The notes: generated from the sequence alone by a model not told the origin. 23,666 bases of DNA from DASZIT01 sp036264255 (GCA_036264255.1 DATARI010000126.1:1-23666), one strand, 5' to 3'. Counted from the first letter of the stretch, positions 1-7,287 are shown. Made by a program: numbers and translations.

Positions 1-1093
1 CCCAAATTAGATGTTCGCGACGGTCCGGGCTTAGCATTCGGGCGCTGTGTATCAGCAAGGCGAACACGTCAACCCCAACAGCGTTCCTGGCCTGATCGAG
101 ATCCTGAAGGTCCGTTGCGGTCGGCAGTCGCGGGGTAGTACCTACCAGTGTCGATTTCCCCTCGTGCTCGACCAACAATCGCCATGACCGGGTCGGAATA
201 CAGCTGGAACACCCCGCCGCAATGGCGGCCTCTTCGATGCTTCGAATTAGCATCCGCCGACGTCGAACCAGGCCCTGGGCGTGAGCCATTTCAACCTGGG
301 CAACAACGCGGTCCAAGGCGGCATCTGTAAGAATCTCGTAACCGTGAGAATCGGTCACGAGATCGACCGACTCAAGAGGTTCACGACTCAGGCCCTTGCT
401 GCCGGGTACGGGCTCGGGATTGCCAGGCCACTGAAGAACCAACATGCCCATTGTGTGGCTGAGCGCGTAATCGACCTCGTCGAAGACCCAGTCAGAGGTG
501 TGAGCGAGCGGTGTTTCGAGTAACAAGAGGAAAGCATGGTCCTCCAGCGCATCGGCAATTCTCGCTTGCACGCGGGCTGCGGGCGGGATGGCAAATCGGT
601 CGATGAATGGAATAAAGCCATGATGCGTGAGCTGATCGTGTAGCTGTTCGGCTGCCCCTAATCCGTCATCGCGCTTATGACTAATGAAGACGCGGCGTTG
701 TCTCTCCTCTATGCCAAGTTCCTCAAGTAGGAGTAGGGCGAGACCCCGTGCTAGGTCACCGTCCCGCCACAGGAATCCGTTGATCAGCGAGAGAGATGGA
801 GGCACTACAGAGTTGTAGGCACCGAGATCCTCAACCACTGGAACGACGGGGCGCCCATCGGCGAAAGCTTCAGCAATCAGGCTCGCGACGGTGGGATCAG
901 CTGCAGCGCGCGTGCTCCCGAAATAGACGGTCACTGCCGGCGTGCCAGATGACGGGCGCCCTTCGAGTACACCAACGGTGACGGTCCTGTGCAGCCCGAC
1001 CCGCTCCAGTTCGGCGGCGATCCTTTGGCGCAGTTCTGCAAGCCAGTCGCCGCGGTCAACGTGCACGACTTGGATTTCGTACGTCGTTGTCAT
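1..1093 (-). CDS. TIR-domain protein with N-terminal TIR-like domain, 3' end beyond left edge
   Basis: Reading the minus strand from the ATG at 1093 gives 364 codons without a stop, running off the window, so the C-terminus is missing. Residues about 133-230 form a TIR domain. It opens with RRVFISHKRDD, and W202 and E206 in SDWVFDEVDYA sit where TIR NADases carry the catalytic Glu. Residues 1-128 also look TIR-like (a VTVYFGS strand, then PVVPVVED, then PPSLSLINGFLW) but have no W-x-x-E motif, so this half is probably non-catalytic. Residues 235-364 are not recognised. An in-frame TGA lies upstream of the start; a weak GAG lies about 6 nt before the ATG. It follows the ThsB-like TIR gene on the same strand after 158 nt. 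Known of the family: bacterial TIR proteins cleave NAD or make cyclic ADP-ribose-type signals in anti-phage defence. Role here is inferred: effector or second signal-maker of a TIR defence pair. GC is lower than in the rest of the window. Confidence 0.82.
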   Translation of the reverse strand, partial: MTTTYEIQVVHVDRGDWLAELRQRIAAELERVGLHRTVTVGVLEGRPSSGTPAVTVYFGSTRAAADPTVASLIAEAFADGRPVVPVVEDLGAYNSVVPPSLSLINGFLWRDGDLARGLALLLLEELGIEERQRRVFISHKRDDGLGAAEQLHDQLTHHGFIPFIDRFAIPPAARVQARIADALEDHAFLLLLETPLAHTSDWVFDEVDYALSHTMGMLVLQWPGNPEPVPGSKGLSREPLESVDLVTDSHGYEILTDAALDRVVAQVEMAHAQGLVRRRRMLIRSIEEAAIAAGCSSCIPTRSWRLLVEHEGKSTLVGTTPRLPTATDLQDLDQARNAVGVDVFALLIHSARMLSPDRREHLIW

Positions 1094-1251
1094 TGGTACT
1101 CGCGAAAGCAACCGAAGACCAAACCTATGAGGTCCGAGAGACGTTGGACTTCGCTGGGCCAGACTTCAAGTACGAGCGGACGATTGCGTCGCAAAGGCGT
1201 GGCGTGCCGGCTACTTCGGTGCATAGGGCTTTTTTGCAGCTTCCTGTTCCA

Positions 1252-1758
1252 TCAGAGTGTAAACCTGTCGCGAATGGCTATCGCCTCCTCGACTGCCGCT
1301 TCCAAATGATTTGCAATCCACTGATACGTAACCTGACTGTCAGTTGATCCCAGATCATAAACGTTTGCGACACTTGATAAGAGTTTTGAAGGACTACGGA
1401 CGAAGTGCAACTTAGTGAATGGATTGGTTCCTTTGGCCGACTGTTTTTGGGATGAGTCTCTGAGGTTGTGGATGTGTATCCCTACGACGCCTTTCCCGGC
1501 ATTCCACGCCTCTTGAATTTCATGGATGACCCAGGGACGACTCGACGTCTCAGTACCGATGAGGCATACCAGGCAGCTCTTGTCGCCTAACTGTGCCGCG
1601 ATCCAGTTTTCAATAGCTTGGTCTCCTCTCTGCTTCACTTCCTCCCAGTCGTTTTTTGAGACTGGCTCGTCGTGCTCAAGCGCGCCGATGTTCCGCACCT
1701 GTTGTGTCCTCCAGTAATCCCCATCGAAGTGGAAGCTATAGAAGATTCGTCTGGCCAT
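1252..1758 (-). CDS. ThsB-like TIR protein (DUF1863/MTH538 TIR-like family)
   Basis: A 168-residue single-domain protein. It begins MARRIFYSFHFDGDYWR and contains QVRNIGAL, NDWEEV, CLVCLIGTETSSRPWVIHEI and GVVGIHIHNL, which is the pattern of the TIR-like family that includes Thoeris ThsB. E80 in WVIHEI is the probable catalytic Glu. In Thoeris, ThsB senses infection and converts NAD into a cyclic ADP-ribose-type signal that activates ThsA. No SIR2, Macro or SLOG ThsA gene is visible here, so a Thoeris label is not justified; the neighbour is a second TIR gene. The open frame extends 12 codons further up to 1794. I chose 1758 because family members start at M-A-R-R-x-F and a GAGG lies about 9 nt upstream. 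Base composition is unusually AT-rich for the window, suggesting transfer. Family assignment is firm; pathway is inferred. Confidence 0.88.
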   Translation of the reverse strand: MARRIFYSFHFDGDYWRTQQVRNIGALEHDEPVSKNDWEEVKQRGDQAIENWIAAQLGDKSCLVCLIGTETSSRPWVIHEIQEAWNAGKGVVGIHIHNLRDSSQKQSAKGTNPFTKLHFVRSPSKLLSSVANVYDLGSTDSQVTYQWIANHLEAAVEEAIAIRDRFTL

Positions 1759-2036
1759 GTCTGCCGCCCTCTGTCGTAGGAAGTTCCTAGCCACATGCTC
1801 GCATGGGGTTGTGACATTCGGGCGAGGCGGAACCTCCCTGGTCCGGCAGCCAAAGAGGTAAACCTAAGGCCGTTCCCGGACACGCACGAGCACTTAACCG
1901 GTGGCCCACTTTCCCGACACAGCATTCCAATTCGAACGCAGCAAGGCGATCCACACACGTCACCGCGTTGGGCACCTCCGGTCGCCAAAACGATTGAGAA
2001 CCGAATCGGTGGCCCTCCGACCCAAAAGGGACTGGC
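1759..2036. other. Intergenic junction between low-GC TIR patch and high-GC core
   Basis: This 278-base stretch lies between the start of the ThsB-like gene and the stop codon of the desaturase gene. Several short overlapping frames exist on both strands, but none shows a recognisable family, a consistent codon pattern or a convincing ribosome site. Base composition rises from the TIR genes towards the core genes across it, so it may hold the integration boundary and the TIR promoter. I see no tRNA, no direct repeat and no insertion-sequence end in it. Confidence 0.45.
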
Positions 2037-2984
2037 TCAGGCGGAGGCGAGGTCCTTCCAGAGGGCGATGTAGTTGGGATAGGTGATGCCGGGGGTCACA
2101 TAACCGGCCCGCTCCAACTCGGCGTAGAACTTCGGGAGGTTCCGGAACGGGATGCCCATGTCGACATGGTGGGCCAGGTGCCAGCCGGTGTTGTAGGGGA
2201 CGATCCAGAACCGGGCCAACCAGGACTGGCGGACGTTGTGAGTGGTGACCCGACGGTCGTCGCCGGCCTCCATCCCCCCGTGCTCGGCGATGGCCCGCAA
2301 CCGGTTGATCACCCGCCACTGGGTCATCCACGGCGCCAACCAGAAGGCCGGGTAAATCCACCAGCGGCCGGTGGCCACCCAGGAGACCGCCCACAGCCCG
2401 ACCTGCATCCCGAGGATGGGGACGGAGATCTTCCGGTAGGCCTTCACCTTCACCGACTTGAGCAGCGGCAGGAGGTTCTTCCAGCCGGAGATGCCCACCG
2501 CGTCGCGCACCAACCGCCGGGCCAGGGTGCGGGTGTCACAGCGGTAGCCGCCGTAGTAGGCCATGTCCGGCTCCTCCGGACCGAACTCGTGCTTGTGGTG
2601 GGCGAAGTGCCCCCGCCGGTAGATCTGGATGGGGACCAGCGCCGGATAGGCGATGACCCAGGTCCCGACCCAGTCGTTGATCCGCTTATTGGAGAAGAGG
2701 AGCTTGTGAGCCGCCTCGTGCATGAGGATGGCGAACCGGGCATGGATCGGGCCCATCAGGATGAACACCCCGAGGTACAAGAACGGGTTGTTGATCCACA
2801 CCGCCACCCCGATCATCGCCGCCACCCAGGCCCACAGGCCGATGACGCTGAGGGTGTTGCGGACATCGTTGATCCGGCGGAGATCCTGGCGGAGGTCGGG
2901 CCGGGCCATCCCGTTGGCCAGCAGCCGGTCGGTGGGCAGGACTGACGGCCGTACCGCCAGATCGGGCACCATGGTGGCTGTCAT
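2037..2984 (-). CDS. Membrane fatty acid desaturase family protein
   Basis: A 315-residue integral-membrane di-iron desaturase/hydroxylase-type protein. The three His clusters are present: HEAAH at 89-93, H126-x-x-H129-H130 (with H132), and H269-x-x-H272-H273. There is an extra AEHGG at 234-238. Hydrophobic segments lie near residues 45-63, 68-86, 105-120 and 190-220. The family inserts double bonds or hydroxyls into acyl chains or related lipids at the cytoplasmic membrane; the exact substrate cannot be read from sequence. The frame is open far upstream, overlapping the PaaX and SDR genes on the other strand, but that extension is a high-GC shadow. The start at 2984 (MTATM) fits a promoter ending just before it. 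It diverges from the PaaX-family regulator 16 bases away, which probably controls it. Confidence 0.88.
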   Translation of the reverse strand: MTATMVPDLAVRPSVLPTDRLLANGMARPDLRQDLRRINDVRNTLSVIGLWAWVAAMIGVAVWINNPFLYLGVFILMGPIHARFAILMHEAAHKLLFSNKRINDWVGTWVIAYPALVPIQIYRRGHFAHHKHEFGPEEPDMAYYGGYRCDTRTLARRLVRDAVGISGWKNLLPLLKSVKVKAYRKISVPILGMQVGLWAVSWVATGRWWIYPAFWLAPWMTQWRVINRLRAIAEHGGMEAGDDRRVTTHNVRQSWLARFWIVPYNTGWHLAHHVDMGIPFRNLPKFYAELERAGYVTPGITYPNYIALWKDLASA

Positions 2985-2991
2985 GATCCCT

Positions 2992-3020
2992 ACATTACAG
3001 TGAACAAACAGATGATACAA
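2992..3020 (-). promoter_or_regulatory. Promoter for desaturase gene, apparently giving a leaderless mRNA
   Basis: On the minus strand a -35 TTGTAT (3020-3015) is followed after 17 bases by a -10 TAATGT (2997-2992). Seven bases after the -10 comes the A of the desaturase ATG at 2984, so transcription should begin at or next to the start codon. There is no well-spaced Shine-Dalgarno sequence. Leaderless mRNAs are common in actinobacteria. The transcription start is inferred. Confidence 0.5.
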
Positions 3021-3030
3021 GAGCGTAATG
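2993..3030. promoter_or_regulatory. Candidate operator CATTAC...GTAATG between desaturase and PaaX genes
   Basis: CATTAC (2993-2998) and its inverse GTAATG (3025-3030) flank the predicted desaturase promoter, with the left arm lying over the -10 box and the right arm just outside the -35. This is a reasonable place for a repressor such as the divergent PaaX-family protein to bind. The arms are short and the spacer (26 bases) is long, so chance is possible. Confidence 0.3.
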
Positions 3031-3764
3031 CGCCGCTGACGGCAAGATCGGTCCTGGCCAGCACCCTGTTGGGCGTCGACCCCCCGGAGCTGCCGGTTGC
3101 CTACCTGGTCCACGTGGCCGGCCTGTTCGGAATCAACGACAACCGGGCCCGGGTGGCGCTCAGCCGGATGGTGGGCTCGGGGGAGGCGACCACCGACGGC
3201 GCCGGGCGCTACCGGTTGGCGGGCCGCCTTCTCGAGCGGCAAGCCCGGCAGCTGGCCAGCCGGGCCGGACACTCGGGCCAGTGGTCGGGGGACTGGCGGG
3301 TGGTGGTGGTGACCACCGCGGGGAGCTCGGCGGAGATCCGGTCCAAGCGGCGCACGGCGCTGCGGTTCGCCCGGCTGGCGGAGCTTCGGGAGGGGACCTG
3401 GATGCGACCCGACAATGTCGAGGTTCAGCTCGATCCGGAGGTGGAGCGGGACGCCACCCTGCTGTCGGCCCGGCCCGACGGCGATCAGCCGGCGTTGGCG
3501 GCCCGGCTCTGGGACCTGGACGGCTGGGGACAACGGGCCCGCCGGCTGATGGCGACGATGGAGGCCCGACCCACCCGGAAGCCCGCCGACCTGGCCCCCG
3601 GGTTCGAGTTGTCGGCCTCGGTCCTTCGCCACCTGCAGGCGGATCCGTTGCTGCCCGGCGAGCTGCTGCCCGCCGGTTGGCCGGGCGGCACGCTGAGAGA
3701 GCAGTATGACGACTGGGACGCCGGCTACCGATCGGTACTCGACAAGTGGAGCCGCACCGCCTGA
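3000..3764 (+). CDS. PaaX-family transcriptional regulator
   Basis: A 254-residue protein of the PaaX family, whose founder represses phenylacetate catabolism and is released by phenylacetyl-CoA. Residues about 14-80 form the winged helix (TARSVLASTLLG ... GINDNRARVALSRMVGSGE). A middle region carries WSGDWRVVVVTTAG and a KRRTALRFARLAEL helix followed by WMRPDN, as is typical of PaaX. The C-terminus is the PaaX C-terminal helical domain (LREQYDDWDAGYRSVLDKW). The start is GTG at 3000; ATG at 3012 is an alternative, and neither has a Shine-Dalgarno sequence, so a leaderless message is possible. It diverges from the desaturase and precedes the SDR gene by 51 nt. Many PaaX-like proteins in actinobacteria regulate other lipid or CoA-ester pathways, so the effector here is unknown. 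Confidence 0.85.
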   Translation: MNKQMIQERNAPLTARSVLASTLLGVDPPELPVAYLVHVAGLFGINDNRARVALSRMVGSGEATTDGAGRYRLAGRLLERQARQLASRAGHSGQWSGDWRVVVVTTAGSSAEIRSKRRTALRFARLAELREGTWMRPDNVEVQLDPEVERDATLLSARPDGDQPALAARLWDLDGWGQRARRLMATMEARPTRKPADLAPGFELSASVLRHLQADPLLPGELLPAGWPGGTLREQYDDWDAGYRSVLDKWSRTA

Positions 3765-3815
3765 CCCGGACTGTGGGAAGCGCGGTAGGAACGACCAGCG
3801 ACGAGGGGGAGACAG

Positions 3816-4670
3816 ATGAGCGAGGCCGACACAACGCAGCCGCTGGCAGGCCGGGTGGCGATCATCACCGGGGGGGCTCGAGGCCAGGGTCGAAGCCATG
3901 CCCTGGAGCTGGCCCGGCTCGGGGCCGACCTCGCCATCTGCGACCTCTGCGAGGACGTCGCCACCATCGGCTACCCGCTGTCGACTCCCGACCAGCTGGC
4001 CGAGACGGCCAAGCTGGTGGAGGCGGAAGGTCGCCGGTGTCTGTCCGAGGTGGTGGACGTACGCGACCTCGGAGCCGTGATCGCCTTCGTCGACGAGGCG
4101 CAGAAGTCGCTCGGGTCGGTGGACATCATGGTGGCCAATGCCGGGGTGACCGCCATCGGTTCGGTCTGCGACATGACCGCTGACCAGTGGGGTGACGTGA
4201 TCGACATCAACCTGACCGGGGTGTTCAACGCCATCCGGGCGGCCGCCCCCCATATGCGCAAGCAGCGGTCGGGACGGATCATCGGCATCTCGTCGATGAT
4301 GGGCCGCACCTCCCAACCGGCCATCCCCGCCTATTCGGCTTCCAAGTGGGTGGTCATCGGGCTGTGCAAGTCAGCCGCCTACGAGTTGGCCGGGTTCGGG
4401 ATCACCGTCAACGTCATCGCTCCCGGCAACGTGTCGACCCCGATGATCCACAACGATCAGCTCTACAGCTTGATGCGTTCCGACCTCGAGCACCCGACCG
4501 CCGAGGATGTGGCTCCGGTGATGACCGAGCTCCACACCCAGCCGGTCCCCTGGCTGGAGCCGGAGGAGATCACCGCCGCGCTGGTGTACCTGCTCTCCGA
4601 CGGGGCCCGGCACATCACCGGGTCGGTGCTCGACATCAATGCCGGGGCCTCGGCCCGCTTCACCGCCTGA
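3816..4670 (+). CDS. Mycofactocin-type SDR family oxidoreductase
   Basis: A 284-residue short-chain dehydrogenase/reductase. The Rossmann glycine motif is TGGARGQGRSHA (18-29), NAG is at 108-110, the structural Asn is N132, the catalytic Ser is in GISS (157-160), and the catalytic pair is Y173/K177 in YSASK. After the acidic CDLCED (42-47) there is the long insert (IGYPLSTPDQLAETAKLVEAE) found in mycofactocin-coupled SDRs. These hold NAD(H) tightly and pass electrons to the peptide-derived cofactor mycofactocin instead of exchanging NAD. The start is supported by GGGGGAG about 6 nt upstream of the ATG. It lies 51 nt behind the PaaX gene on the same strand and may be co-transcribed. Substrate, probably an alcohol or steroid-like compound, cannot be told. 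No mycofactocin biosynthesis gene is in the window. Confidence 0.87.
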   Translation: MSEADTTQPLAGRVAIITGGARGQGRSHALELARLGADLAICDLCEDVATIGYPLSTPDQLAETAKLVEAEGRRCLSEVVDVRDLGAVIAFVDEAQKSLGSVDIMVANAGVTAIGSVCDMTADQWGDVIDINLTGVFNAIRAAAPHMRKQRSGRIIGISSMMGRTSQPAIPAYSASKWVVIGLCKSAAYELAGFGITVNVIAPGNVSTPMIHNDQLYSLMRSDLEHPTAEDVAPVMTELHTQPVPWLEPEEITAALVYLLSDGARHITGSVLDINAGASARFTA

Positions 4671-4678
4671 ACCCCGGA

Positions 4679-5698
4679 TCAGTCGACGCCGGTGTAGAGC
4701 TCGTAGCGGGCCCGTCCCCGTTGTTTGGCCAGGTACATGGCCCCATCGGCGTGGGACAGGACGATGCCGGGGTCGTCGCCGGGGGAGGCGACCGCCACCC
4801 CGATGCTGGCGGTGGCGGTGAGCAGCTTTCCGTCGATGTGCAGGGGCTCGGCCAGAGCGTCGCCGATCCGGGCGGCGAGGGCAGCAGCTCCGATCTGGCC
4901 GCCACGGAGTCCCTCGCAGAGGACGACGAATTCGTCGCCTCCCAACCGGGCGGCGGTGTCGCCGGGACGGACGATGTCCTGGATCCGGTTGGCGAAGGCG
5001 ATGAGGAGTTGGTCCCCCACCGAGTGGCCGCGCAAGTCGTTGACCGCCTTGAAGTGGTCGATATCGAGATAGAGGACGGCGACCTGGGTGTTGGGTCGCC
5101 CCCGGGCACCGAGCGCCCGGGTCAGCTGTTCGATGAACAGCGCCCGGTTGGGGAGGCCGGTGAGTGGATCGTGCAGAGCCAGGAAGCCCAGTCGCGCCTG
5201 TTCCTCCGCCAGCTGGGCCCGGAGCTCGCCGTAGGCGAGGTCGAACTGCTTGGCCATCCCCACCATCGACCCGTCGGCCCCGGCCCGCACCACGTTGACG
5301 GCCTGGTCGAGGACCGAGGCCGAACATTCCAGGCGCTCGGCCTCCTCCCGCACCGCCCCTTCGGCGGCATCCCGCCAATACAGGTACAGCTTGGTCAGCC
5401 CGGCCAGCGAGAGCCGGTTGTCCACCGGGGCGCGGCCGGTCTGGGAGAGCTCGTCCGACTCCGCCTGGCTGGGTGCCTCCCCGGTGATGAGGTAGTTGGC
5501 AACCGCGGTGGTGGCCAGCACCGTGAACCGCTCGATCTCCGACCGGAGATCTTCGGGCTCGGTCCGGTCGAATCCGCCGGTCTCCTCCCAACGATCGGCG
5601 ATCGAGGAGGCGACGGCCTGGGACCGGCGCGCCAGGGCGCCGCCGAGCGCGGCAAGCGAGTCGCGTCGGATCCCCTCGTCGCCACCGTCACTAGACAT
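4679..5698 (-). CDS. Diguanylate cyclase (GGDEF) with N-terminal helical sensor region
   Basis: A 339-residue protein. Residues about 10-140 are an all-helical region resembling the RsbRD/PucR-type N-terminal sensory domains (assignment tentative). Residues 145-172 form a probable signalling helix. Residues 172-335 are a GGDEF domain: HDPLTGLPNR (176-185), the metal-binding YLDIDHFKAVND (210-221), intact GGDEF at 253-257, and ASIGVA near 297-302. An RPGD I-site (244-247) lies exactly five residues before GGDEF, so product inhibition by c-di-GMP is expected. It should make c-di-GMP from two GTP in the cytoplasm; there is no membrane segment and no EAL domain. It ends 8 bases from the convergent SDR gene. 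It is the last of three co-directional genes and may share their transcript. Confidence 0.92.
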   Translation of the reverse strand: MSSDGGDEGIRRDSLAALGGALARRSQAVASSIADRWEETGGFDRTEPEDLRSEIERFTVLATTAVANYLITGEAPSQAESDELSQTGRAPVDNRLSLAGLTKLYLYWRDAAEGAVREEAERLECSASVLDQAVNVVRAGADGSMVGMAKQFDLAYGELRAQLAEEQARLGFLALHDPLTGLPNRALFIEQLTRALGARGRPNTQVAVLYLDIDHFKAVNDLRGHSVGDQLLIAFANRIQDIVRPGDTAARLGGDEFVVLCEGLRGGQIGAAALAARIGDALAEPLHIDGKLLTATASIGVAVASPGDDPGIVLSHADGAMYLAKQRGRARYELYTGVD

Positions 5699-5777
5699 AG
5701 CAACAACATCGACGTCCCCGCCGGTTTCCTTGATGAATTACTGCCTCCGGTGTCGAAAATGGCGGAGGTCCTGCCAC

Positions 5778-5963
5778 CTACGCGGAGTCGACGCTTTCGC
5801 GATCGCGGTAGGGACAGTGCCGACAGCGGTTGCCACAACAGGTGCCGCGGTCTGCCAGATAGGCGGAGGTGAGCACGAACAGCCCGGTCTGCGGATCGGT
5901 ATACCCGGCCTGACCTGCCGCGATCGCCGCGGCGTGGGCTTCGGCCACCCCGTCTCCGTCCAT
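5778..5963 (-). CDS. DUF5522 family Cys-rich small protein
   Basis: A 61-residue protein. The core YTDPQTGLFVLTSAYLADRG followed by CC-x3-C-x2-C (C42, C43, C47, C50) and HCPY matches the DUF5522 family of tiny bacterial proteins. The four cysteines may bind a metal ion. The function of the family is not known to me. A GGAG lies about 4 nt before the ATG. It sits between the glycosidase-like lipoprotein gene (53 nt) and the diguanylate cyclase gene (79 nt), all on the minus strand. Confidence 0.8.
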   Translation of the reverse strand: MDGDGVAEAHAAAIAAGQAGYTDPQTGLFVLTSAYLADRGTCCGNRCRHCPYRDRESVDSA

Positions 5964-6016
5964 GGCTCCAGGTTAGGAGGTGGTCGGGGCCGGGCGGCGC
6001 TCCGACTTGTGGGGCA

Positions 6017-7048
6017 TCAGCGGGTCGACAGGGTGATGAAGTCACGGGCGTAGGAGGGATCGAAGAACCGGGTGGTCCCACCCGACATGGACGCCAACAG
6101 GTCGGTGCCGTTGGCCGGTGACGCCGCGCCGGTCGGGGTCGACGGTGTGTAGAAGGTGAAGGTGTCCCAGGCGGGGTTGATGTCGAGCTCCATCCCCCGC
6201 ACCGCGCCGGCCGCCACCAGCAGGCCGGCCAACTGGACGATGTTGAGCGACGGTCCGGACACATAGACGAGGGCGCCGGTCGAAGTCACCCCGACTCCGG
6301 ATCGGTAGACCTGCGGCACGTAGTTGAGGGTCGATCCCCAGGTGGCGGTGTCATCCGCCGACAACCCGGAGACCGGGGCGCCGCCGTCGACCAGCAGGGT
6401 GAGGTTCTGGCGCACCGCCACCACGTCGGCGGACATCGACTCGTCCCGCCCCCACTCCCCGACGGAGACGGTGCCGTCCTGGGTGATGACCAGAGACGCC
6501 GCCCCGGTGACCAGCGGGGCGAAGTAGCGGCCCTCGGCGTAGTAGCCGCCGTGGGTGTCCGCCAGCTTGAACCCACCGTTGAACGCGCAAACCAGGGTGA
6601 GGGCGGCCGCCGGTTGGACGGGTGCCGTGTAGGTCCAGGGCCCCTGTCCGGGGCTGATGCTCCCCGAGTAGAGGGTGCCGCGGAGGCGGCTGGCGTCCAT
6701 CCAGGCGATCCCGGCCGGCGTGTCCGACCCGGCCGCCCGGAGGGTGGTGATGTAAAGCAGCGGCGGCCCGTAGACACTCCGTCCGGCGGCGGTCCACTGT
6801 CCCTCCCCGGCCAAGGCCGGGGTGACCAGCGGGGTCAACGCCACCGGTGGGGGCAAGCTCGGCGGTGGTGGCGGGAGGGTGGAGGTGGTCGTGGTGGGAG
6901 AGGTGGCGGCCGCATGGTGGGCACCGCCGGTGGCACCCAACCCATGCCCGCAGGCGACCAGACCCATCGCCGAGATCGCCAACAAGGCCCCCAGCCCTCG
7001 CCGTCGATATGTCAATCGGATCCAATCTCGAACGTGACCGGCGCCCAT
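6017..7048 (-). CDS. Lipoprotein with phosphodiester glycosidase (NAGPA/DUF2233) domain
   Basis: From the ATG at 7048 the protein has 343 residues. It starts with a basic region (RLTYRRRG) and a hydrophobic helix ending in the lipobox LVAC, with C33 as the lipidation site. A Thr/Pro-rich linker spans about 50-70. The rest resembles the phosphodiester glycosidase family: AFNGGFKLADTHGGYY (155-170), LVDGGAPV, and MELDINPAWDTF near the C-terminus. Members remove alpha-linked GlcNAc from phosphodiesters or act on exopolysaccharide; the substrate here is unknown. It should sit on the outer face of the cytoplasmic membrane. The open frame extends to 7222, but the lipoprotein signal fixes the start near 7048 because 58 extra residues would bury it. 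The ribosome site is weak. It diverges from the MmpL gene. Confidence 0.8.
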   Translation of the reverse strand: MGAGHVRDWIRLTYRRRGLGALLAISAMGLVACGHGLGATGGAHHAAATSPTTTTSTLPPPPPSLPPPVALTPLVTPALAGEGQWTAAGRSVYGPPLLYITTLRAAGSDTPAGIAWMDASRLRGTLYSGSISPGQGPWTYTAPVQPAAALTLVCAFNGGFKLADTHGGYYAEGRYFAPLVTGAASLVITQDGTVSVGEWGRDESMSADVVAVRQNLTLLVDGGAPVSGLSADDTATWGSTLNYVPQVYRSGVGVTSTGALVYVSGPSLNIVQLAGLLVAAGAVRGMELDINPAWDTFTFYTPSTPTGAASPANGTDLLASMSGGTTRFFDPSYARDFITLSTR

Positions 7049-7201
7049 TGTGGCAGCCGCCTTCGCCGGTTCGATGTCGGTCACCCGGGCGGAGCCTGAT
7101 TGTGTCACGTTCTCGTCAGCTGGAAGGTCAGCGAACGGCTTGGCCGGTCCGATGAGTTTGCCCGCCGAGTTCCGTCCAACCTCCAACACACCGTTGCCGC
7201 C

Positions 7202-7215
7202 CCATTGCCCAATGG
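7202..7215. repeat. Short perfect inverted repeat in the MmpL upstream region
   Basis: CCATTG-CC-CAATGG is a perfect 6-bp inverted repeat with a 2-bp centre. It lies in the 251-base divergent region between the lipoprotein and MmpL genes, about 85 nt before the MmpL start. It could be a regulator site; no regulator gene is adjacent. I found no convincing promoter hexamers elsewhere in this divergent region. Confidence 0.3.
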
Positions 7216-7287
7216 ACGACAATGAGTTCCGATTGGGTGACGAGGAACGAGATCACCGGTGACGCCAGCAGGGTCCTTTCTCAACAT

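Noticed and set aside
148..1347. Short plus-strand frames over the TIR genes
   Set aside because: They overlap the two minus-strand TIR genes, which have recognisable domains and continuous reading frames.
1..1758. Calling the locus a Thoeris system
   Set aside because: Only a ThsB-like protein is present. No ThsA-type effector (SIR2-SLOG, Macro-TM or protease) can be seen, and the left edge truncates the neighbour.
1915..1950. A tRNA T-loop-like GTTCGAAT on the minus strand near the island boundary
   Set aside because: The flanking bases do not pair into a T-stem, and no anticodon arm or acceptor stem can be found, so it does not support a tRNA or attachment site.
2985..4316. Upstream extension of the desaturase frame to a 759-residue protein
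   Set aside because: The extra part lies antisense to the PaaX and SDR genes and is low-complexity Pro/Gly/Arg sequence. The promoter and ATG at 2984 fit a 315-residue desaturase.
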